A stretch of 44,584 nucleotides of DNA from Spartobacteria bacterium UBA5019. GTDB taxonomy: Bacteria; Verrucomicrobiota; Verrucomicrobiia; Chthoniobacterales; Terrimicrobiaceae. Positions within the stretch are counted from its first letter, which is position 1. The number at the start of each line of letters is the position of its first letter. The stretch spans positions 1 through 44,584 of the forward strand of contig DGXZ01000023.1 of NCBI GenBank assembly GCA_002396485.1, in the 5' to 3' direction. Under the pieces are notes generated by a model, which saw only the letters and a program-made list of their open reading frames with translations, was not told the DNA's origin and did not search any database. Below are positions 40,372 through 44,584 of the stretch, piece by piece. The position numbers were made by a program, and so were the translations under genes.

Positions 40372-43202
40372 TTGTGGCGGCCAAGGATCGCCTGAAATTC
40401 GGGATCATTCCTCACAGGGTCAAACTCTGCAGATTTCGCCAAAGCCTCGCGCATGGGCAACCCGCCTTTCTCCACGGCCGCACGGGCCGCTGCAAAAAAC
40501 TCCTCGTTCTTGCGATTGCGCAAAGCCGCACGCGCAAGCGCAAACTGGTTCTCCGCGACATCCGGTTCCACAGCCACGAGAGCCTTTGCGGCAGACAATT
40601 CGGATTCCGGCAAACCACCAGCTTCCCCATATTCCACAGCCACTCTTAAAAAGGCCGCATCCTTTGCAAGCAGGGGAATCGAATTTCCCAGCAAATCGGT
40701 GACCTTGTTCGTATCCCCGACGGATGCGTAAAGCTCCAGAAGCTTCTGCACATCGGCCGCACTCGCCGGCTGCTTGGCCACAGCGTTCTCCCCCGCTGCG
40801 ATAGCGCCTTGAAGTTCCTGACGCTTCTCAGCGATGAAAAACATCTGCCAAAGCCCAATGTTGTTCGGATCCGCATCCAGCGCCGGCTGGAGCATGGCCA
40901 TCACGCCATCGAAGTCGCTGCGGTCCCAGAGCATGCTATTGAGAGCGGTAAGGCTTTCGCTATTGCCCTGCCAGAGTTCGAGCGCCTGCCGGTAGGCCCG
41001 CTCCGCCTCGGCGTCCATTTTGCGATGCCGGTAGAGATTTCCCGTTGAGGCCCGCAGCTTCGAGAACGAGCGCTGCGCATCGTAGTCTTTCGCGTATTCG
41101 GGATTGCCCTTGAGCTTCCTCACATAGGCATCCCAAAAATCAAAATCCTTCCGCACGAGATCAGGCGGCAGTTCCTTCAGCTGCTCCTTATTGATGCGAT
41201 AGAGCAGCCCATGCGGCTCGGCATGGTCATAGGACCACTCCATGGGAAAACTCTCCTCCACAAAAAACTCATGCGCATCCCGGTTTTTTTCCCAGATGAG
41301 CCGTGTCACCACACTGTGAGGCAGGGAGGGATCCAACGCCCCCTTCGGCATTGAGGCTTCCATCTCCTTCGAAACAGCGTCATTGATTTCCTGCTGCGTT
41401 GGAAAAACAAGCGGCTTCTCTGGATACGCCTCCGCTCGTCCGAGCCAGCGTTCAAACGCATTTCTCGGCTTCGGGCGCTCCGCACCGTAATGATCCGCCA
41501 GATACTTCCTGTAGAGCGGCTCCCCCACCCCGTTTTGAGTGATGATATACAAATCCCGCCTGTCAAACTCGGGATCGCGCTTTACGCCGGGAGCCTGGGT
41601 GCTTTCACCCAGAATCATGTAGGTCGGCACAAAACGACCGGGGTCTGTTCCACCCAGCACCACACTCCCACGAGGGAGGTCTTTCAACATATCATGCCCG
41701 AAATCCCAGCCGAACCACCGTCCACGCTGAGTGCAGCCATCGTAGTTGAAAAACAAAGGCCACAATGGCAGTGCCAGCATCGCGTAGCGCATCCATGCCA
41801 ACCGCGGTGCCCGCGAGCAGAACCACAACGCACCTGCCATGAAACCCAAGCCCGCAAGCAAAGCAAAAATGAGATTCGTGTAGGTATGATATGGCATCTG
41901 CAGCCACCAACCGCCCACATCCGTCTGTGCACCATCCGCCACCGGTTGCAAAATCGCCGCCAGCACGAATGCGATTTCGAGTACATAAATCCAAGTCCGC
42001 GCCGCCACATCCTTCAGCCGCAACACCACCAGCAAGGCCGCGAAATAGGCCACCACTCCAAGCGGCGTGAAGCTCCTCCCCAGTTGAAGCCAGAAAAAGC
42101 CAACCCAGTCCTGCAACTGCGCCAGCAGGCCCCTTGCAGCCAGAGCCATGCCCGGCTGAGGCGCTGAATTCTGAGGCGAGGAAACAGGTGCAGTTCCCAT
42201 CAGTTTCCCCAGCGAGCGTAAGCTCTGCTGCGTGAGACTGCCGCCATACTGAGAGCGGTTGAACGAAAAAAAGAAACCCTCCGGCGTGCGAGTGTAAGCC
42301 CAGTTCATCGGTGGATTCGTCGACGACGCAAGCGGCATGTAGGCATACGGCAGCAAGCCCAGCGCCACCACAAAAGGCAGATACGCCACCAAGCGCCACT
42401 CCACCCGCATCCGCCGCACCGCGACAAGCAGGGCAAATCCAGCCATCACACAATAGAAAAACCGGATCGCCGTCTTCAGCACAGGAACCTCACCCGAGAG
42501 GATCGCAAACCCCAAATACGCCACCAGCACCGTCATCGCACCTGCCACCACCAAATCCCAAAAAATCGCACGCCGAACGAGCAGCACCACCAGAAAAGGT
42601 AGCGGAGCCAGCGCCACGCTGAGTTGGTGGTTACTGAACGAGATCGCCAGCAGAAAAAACGGCAGCATAAGAAGCCACAAACTCTCCGGCCGCCGCAGCC
42701 ACACATAGAGCGAAGTCAGATAAAACCCGATCAACAACGCATGCAGCGTGTAAACCTCCGCGATCACCGCCTGCGACCACATCGACGCGCTGAACGCAAA
42801 AAGCAAAGCCACCGTCAGCGAAACCACCGCGTTCAGCCCCCGCCAACGCGCCACTTGCCCGCCAAGCATCCATCGCGTGGAACTCGAAAAAAGCATCGCC
42901 AACAAACCCGTCGCCAGCGCCCCGCAAAATCCACTGAACAGGTTGATCTCCCAAGCCGCATTCCCAAACGGCAAAAGCTGGAAAAGCCATGCCAACAGCG
43001 TCCAGAGCGGATACCCCGTCGGATGCGGAACGCCGAAATGCTGTGCCGCCACCACAAACTCCCCCGAGTCCAATAGCGTCACATTCGGAGCTGCCGTCCA
43101 ATAATAAACAACCCCTGCCACAAAGGCCGCAACCAGTCCGACCATCCAATCCGCCTGCGTCCAAATTCGCTGTGCGCGCGGCATCTCATCCATCTCACTC
43201 AT
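40368..43202 (-). CDS. DUF2723 membrane glycosyltransferase-like protein with TPR tail
   Basis: A 944-residue membrane protein. The first ~500 residues contain about 12 helices and a DUF2723 (GT-C fold) core: PNVTLLDSGEFVVAAQHFG, with the Asp-Ser-Gly-Glu motif in the first periplasmic loop, then HPTGYPLWTLL. The middle (about 500-690) is soluble with DLYIITQNGVGEPLYRKYL. The last ~230 residues are TPR-like helices (AERAYRQALELWQG; AVEKGGLPMREALAK). GT-C enzymes transfer sugars from polyprenyl carriers to proteins or lipids. The nearby polyprenyl glycosylphosphotransferase would suit it. A GTG at 43205 directly precedes the chosen ATG. Confidence 0.9.
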   Translation of the reverse strand: MSEMDEMPRAQRIWTQADWMVGLVAAFVAGVVYYWTAAPNVTLLDSGEFVVAAQHFGVPHPTGYPLWTLLAWLFQLLPFGNAAWEINLFSGFCGALATGLLAMLFSSSTRWMLGGQVARWRGLNAVVSLTVALLFAFSASMWSQAVIAEVYTLHALLIGFYLTSLYVWLRRPESLWLLMLPFFLLAISFSNHQLSVALAPLPFLVVLLVRRAIFWDLVVAGAMTVLVAYLGFAILSGEVPVLKTAIRFFYCVMAGFALLVAVRRMRVEWRLVAYLPFVVALGLLPYAYMPLASSTNPPMNWAYTRTPEGFFFSFNRSQYGGSLTQQSLRSLGKLMGTAPVSSPQNSAPQPGMALAARGLLAQLQDWVGFFWLQLGRSFTPLGVVAYFAALLVVLRLKDVAARTWIYVLEIAFVLAAILQPVADGAQTDVGGWWLQMPYHTYTNLIFALLAGLGFMAGALWFCSRAPRLAWMRYAMLALPLWPLFFNYDGCTQRGRWFGWDFGHDMLKDLPRGSVVLGGTDPGRFVPTYMILGESTQAPGVKRDPEFDRRDLYIITQNGVGEPLYRKYLADHYGAERPKPRNAFERWLGRAEAYPEKPLVFPTQQEINDAVSKEMEASMPKGALDPSLPHSVVTRLIWEKNRDAHEFFVEESFPMEWSYDHAEPHGLLYRINKEQLKELPPDLVRKDFDFWDAYVRKLKGNPEYAKDYDAQRSFSKLRASTGNLYRHRKMDAEAERAYRQALELWQGNSESLTALNSMLWDRSDFDGVMAMLQPALDADPNNIGLWQMFFIAEKRQELQGAIAAGENAVAKQPASAADVQKLLELYASVGDTNKVTDLLGNSIPLLAKDAAFLRVAVEYGEAGGLPESELSAAKALVAVEPDVAENQFALARAALRNRKNEEFFAAARAAVEKGGLPMREALAKSAEFDPVRNDPEFQAILGRHN

Positions 43203-43319
43203 CACCGTACCCTACCCAATCACACGCTCCAAGCCACCGCGAAAATCGTGCCGCACTTGCCGCCACCGCCACCTCATGATAACAAATCCCCATCGGCCCC
43301 GCGCCGCCAAACTCCAAAT

Positions 43320-43392
43320 GCGCCCGTAGCTCAGTGGATAGAGCACCGGTCTTCTAAACCGGCTGTCGATGGTTCGATCCCATCCGGGCGCG
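43320..43392 (+). tRNA. tRNA-Arg(TCT)
   Basis: A 73-base tRNA. The acceptor GCGCCCG pairs with CGGGCGC, the discriminator is G and CCA is not encoded. The anticodon loop CTTCTAA has TCT at 43353-43355 on a CCGGT/ACCGG stem, and the T-loop is TTCGATC. It reads AGA/AGG. Confidence 0.96.
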
Positions 43393-43474
43393 CACCCCTC
43401 TCAATCCGCTTCTGAAGGTCTCTGCGCGCGGTTTTCTGATCTACCCCCACTTCGGCAGCGAACGGCGGATATCG

Positions 43475-43497
43475 GGGTTTTTTTTCACCCCATTTTT
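43475..43497. terminator. Weak candidate terminator or hairpin
   Basis: GGGG, eight T and CA, CCCC, then ATTTTT forms a 4-base GC stem with a T-rich loop and short T-tract on the plus strand, between tRNA-Arg and the end of the convergent small gene. The short stem makes it doubtful. Confidence 0.25.
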
Positions 43498-43747
43498 ACT
43501 GCTTAGCGTAATTGAGCATGAAATAAACCCCAGCCAGCACCACCCCGGTAATAGTTATTCCAAGAGTAATGAGTTTTTGAGTCACGCAATTTTCCAATTC
43601 GGAAATTTCGGCTCGAATCGTGTGGTCGAGGTATTCCTTGGTAACAAGGTCGCCCTCACGCTCCTCAACCACAGTTACAATTGCTTCTGCTTGGGTTTCG
43701 CTGAGTCCCGCTTCGCGCAAGGATTTGAGACTGGCAATGGCGTTCAT
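43496..43747 (-). CDS. Small coiled-coil membrane protein (DUF1640-like)
   Basis: An 83-residue protein. The N-terminal part (LKSLREAGLSETQAEAIVTV) and the following helix (LVTKEYLDHTIRAEISELEN) resemble the DUF1640/CCDC90 pattern of a short head plus coiled coil, and a C-terminal helix (ITITGVVLAGVYFMLNY) would sit in the membrane. Such small proteins are common in bacteria and often sit near toxins or integrated DNA, but no function is known. It lies between tRNA-Arg and tRNA-Val, alone. Confidence 0.72.
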   Translation of the reverse strand: MNAIASLKSLREAGLSETQAEAIVTVVEEREGDLVTKEYLDHTIRAEISELENCVTQKLITLGITITGVVLAGVYFMLNYAKQ

Positions 43748-43849
43748 TCTGAAAAAAGGTGCGCCGGAAATTTTCGCAGGTCAAGAAACTCTGCTTGTGA
43801 AATGGGCGAATAATCCGAAGCCTCCATAAGCCAACGCACAAATTAAAAA

Positions 43850-43921
43850 TGGGCAGTGAGGGGATCGAACCCCCGACCAATAGTGTGTAAAACTACCGCT
43901 CTACCGCTGAGCTAACTGCCC
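43850..43921 (-). tRNA. tRNA-Val(TAC)
   Basis: A 72-base tRNA. GGGCAGT pairs with ACTGCCC, the discriminator is A and no CCA is encoded. The anticodon loop has TAC within TTTTACAC on a GTAGT-type stem, and the T-loop is GTTCGATC. It decodes GTN valine codons. Confidence 0.95.
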
Positions 43922-44031
43922 GGAAAAATTGCAGCCGATAAATCAAAGACGAATCCGTATTTGATATGATTTCCCACGGCCCTGCTGCAATAAATTTCGC
44001 CTAAAAATTACTGAAAATTCTGTAGGCACTT

Positions 44032-44584
44032 TTAATCGGTGGAATTTTGAGATGAAACAAATCTGGGATTTTTGAGGACCTTATAGTTTGCCCCAGACCA
44101 AACAAGAGGCCATTTTTCAGACTCGAAAATTTGAATTAGATTTAGAATGCTTGGCTGATTGATTGTCCAGCGTTGATCAATGTCAGCAATTACAGCGAAT
44201 TTAGCAGCATCCAATTTAGGCTCGAATCGAAATTGATCTTTACGCAAGGGTCTTTTGAATGGCCATGTGGAAAGGCCCTGCCATGTTGCGGCTTGTAGGT
44301 AATCGGCTGTCCGGGCATGCAATAGCCAAGCAATATTTTGATGGCAAATCACCAAGTCTTCAGGCGTGGTGCGCGAGTTAATCCAATCAGCAGCAGACTC
44401 CACTTCTTGGTTTGATTGCGTTGTCCAAAAATCAATTCGTGTTTTCAAAGTTCCTTTCAAGCTGCTCGGCAAAATTGTGAAAAAGGAAAACCCTGCGATG
44501 ATAAATGGGATGCTCATAGATACGCGGAGAAAAATCTTCGACTGAAATCCAGCCCTACGAACCATCAAGAAAATCTTTCTCAGG
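44032..44584 (-). CDS. C-terminal part of a membrane protein, possibly a GT-C type glycosyltransferase (partial)
   Basis: The frame is open to the right edge of the window, so the 5' end is missing; at least 183 residues are visible. One transmembrane helix (about SIPFIIAGFSFFTILP) is followed by a soluble domain with AADWINSRTTPEDLVICHQN, ending at a TAA. The arrangement of helix, AADWI-like motif and extracytoplasmic domain is typical of the C-terminus of GT39/ArnT-like or dolichyl-phosphate-mannose transferases, but no catalytic part is in view. GC is near 40 percent, against roughly 60 percent in most of the window, suggesting acquired DNA. Confidence 0.6.
   Translation of the reverse strand, partial: LRKIFLMVRRAGFQSKIFLRVSMSIPFIIAGFSFFTILPSSLKGTLKTRIDFWTTQSNQEVESAADWINSRTTPEDLVICHQNIAWLLHARTADYLQAATWQGLSTWPFKRPLRKDQFRFEPKLDAAKFAVIADIDQRWTINQPSILNLIQIFESEKWPLVWSGANYKVLKNPRFVSSQNSTD

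Noticed and set aside
1..44584. CRISPR arrays, transposases, integrases, prophage genes
   Set aside because: No regular direct-repeat array and no protein with such motifs was found on either strand.

Overview
The window looks like ordinary chromosomal DNA of a GC-rich, Gram-negative-type bacterium, most likely a member of the Verrucomicrobiota. This placement is inferred from gene content: a PEP-CTERM sorted protein, a DUF2723 membrane protein fused to TPRs, an alpha-solenoid protein built of W-x(3)-D/N-P repeats, a topoisomerase III with a zinc-rich repeat tail, and dispersed intergenic repeats of the ACCACAGAG and CCTGTAAATCCT kind. No rRNA gene is present to settle it. Nearly all space is coding, and several gene sets are joined by 1- to 4-base stop/start overlaps.

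Layout. 1-0.8 kb: a PEP-CTERM exported protein. 0.9-4.1 kb (minus): secreted amidase, ParA-type ATPase, AI-2E family permease. 4.2-8.9 kb (plus): YmdB phosphoesterase, MATE exporter, inositol-monophosphatase-like protein, DUF374 acyltransferase and FolD. 8.9-11.8 kb: a CNNM/CorC-type membrane protein, and divergently an exported 11-repeat solenoid protein. 11.8-16.7 kb: an accessory segment in which a gene for an AbiEi-like-domain/Fic fusion protein lies between a damaged duplicate of the topB 3' end and intact topB. 17-19.3 kb: a sulfane-sulfur module (ArsR regulator, CstB-like persulfide dioxygenase/rhodanese, rhodanese-DUF2892). 19.4-22.1 kb: pyruvate kinase, AroE, small membrane protein. 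22.2-24.2 kb: a 62-residue orphan, an ABC ATPase homologue with its catalytic motifs replaced, a squalene/phytoene synthase, and tRNA-Ser.

24.2-28.8 kb (minus): a tightly coupled operon of an OB-fold exported protein, mnmG, trpA and a condensation-domain-like acyltransferase. 29-32.6 kb (plus): parvulin lipoprotein, a 6PGDH-like dehydrogenase, YgfZ, exported cyclophilin and tRNA-Tyr. 33-38.2 kb (minus): TVP38-type membrane protein, then aroC-cvpA-like-gatB, tRNA-His and aroD. 38.2-43.2 kb: a sugar-phosphate transferase and purine nucleoside phosphorylase, convergent with the DUF2723-TPR protein. The right end has tRNA-Arg, a small coiled-coil membrane protein, tRNA-Val and an AT-rich partial membrane gene.

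Most genes are housekeeping: shikimate and tryptophan synthesis, folate C1 metabolism, tRNA modification and amidation, envelope folding. The places that stand out are the Fic/topB duplication, the inactive-looking ABC ATPase paired with the isoprenoid synthase, the W-DP repeat protein, the sulfur module with an unusual cysteine arrangement in its regulator, and the condensation-like protein in the trpA operon.
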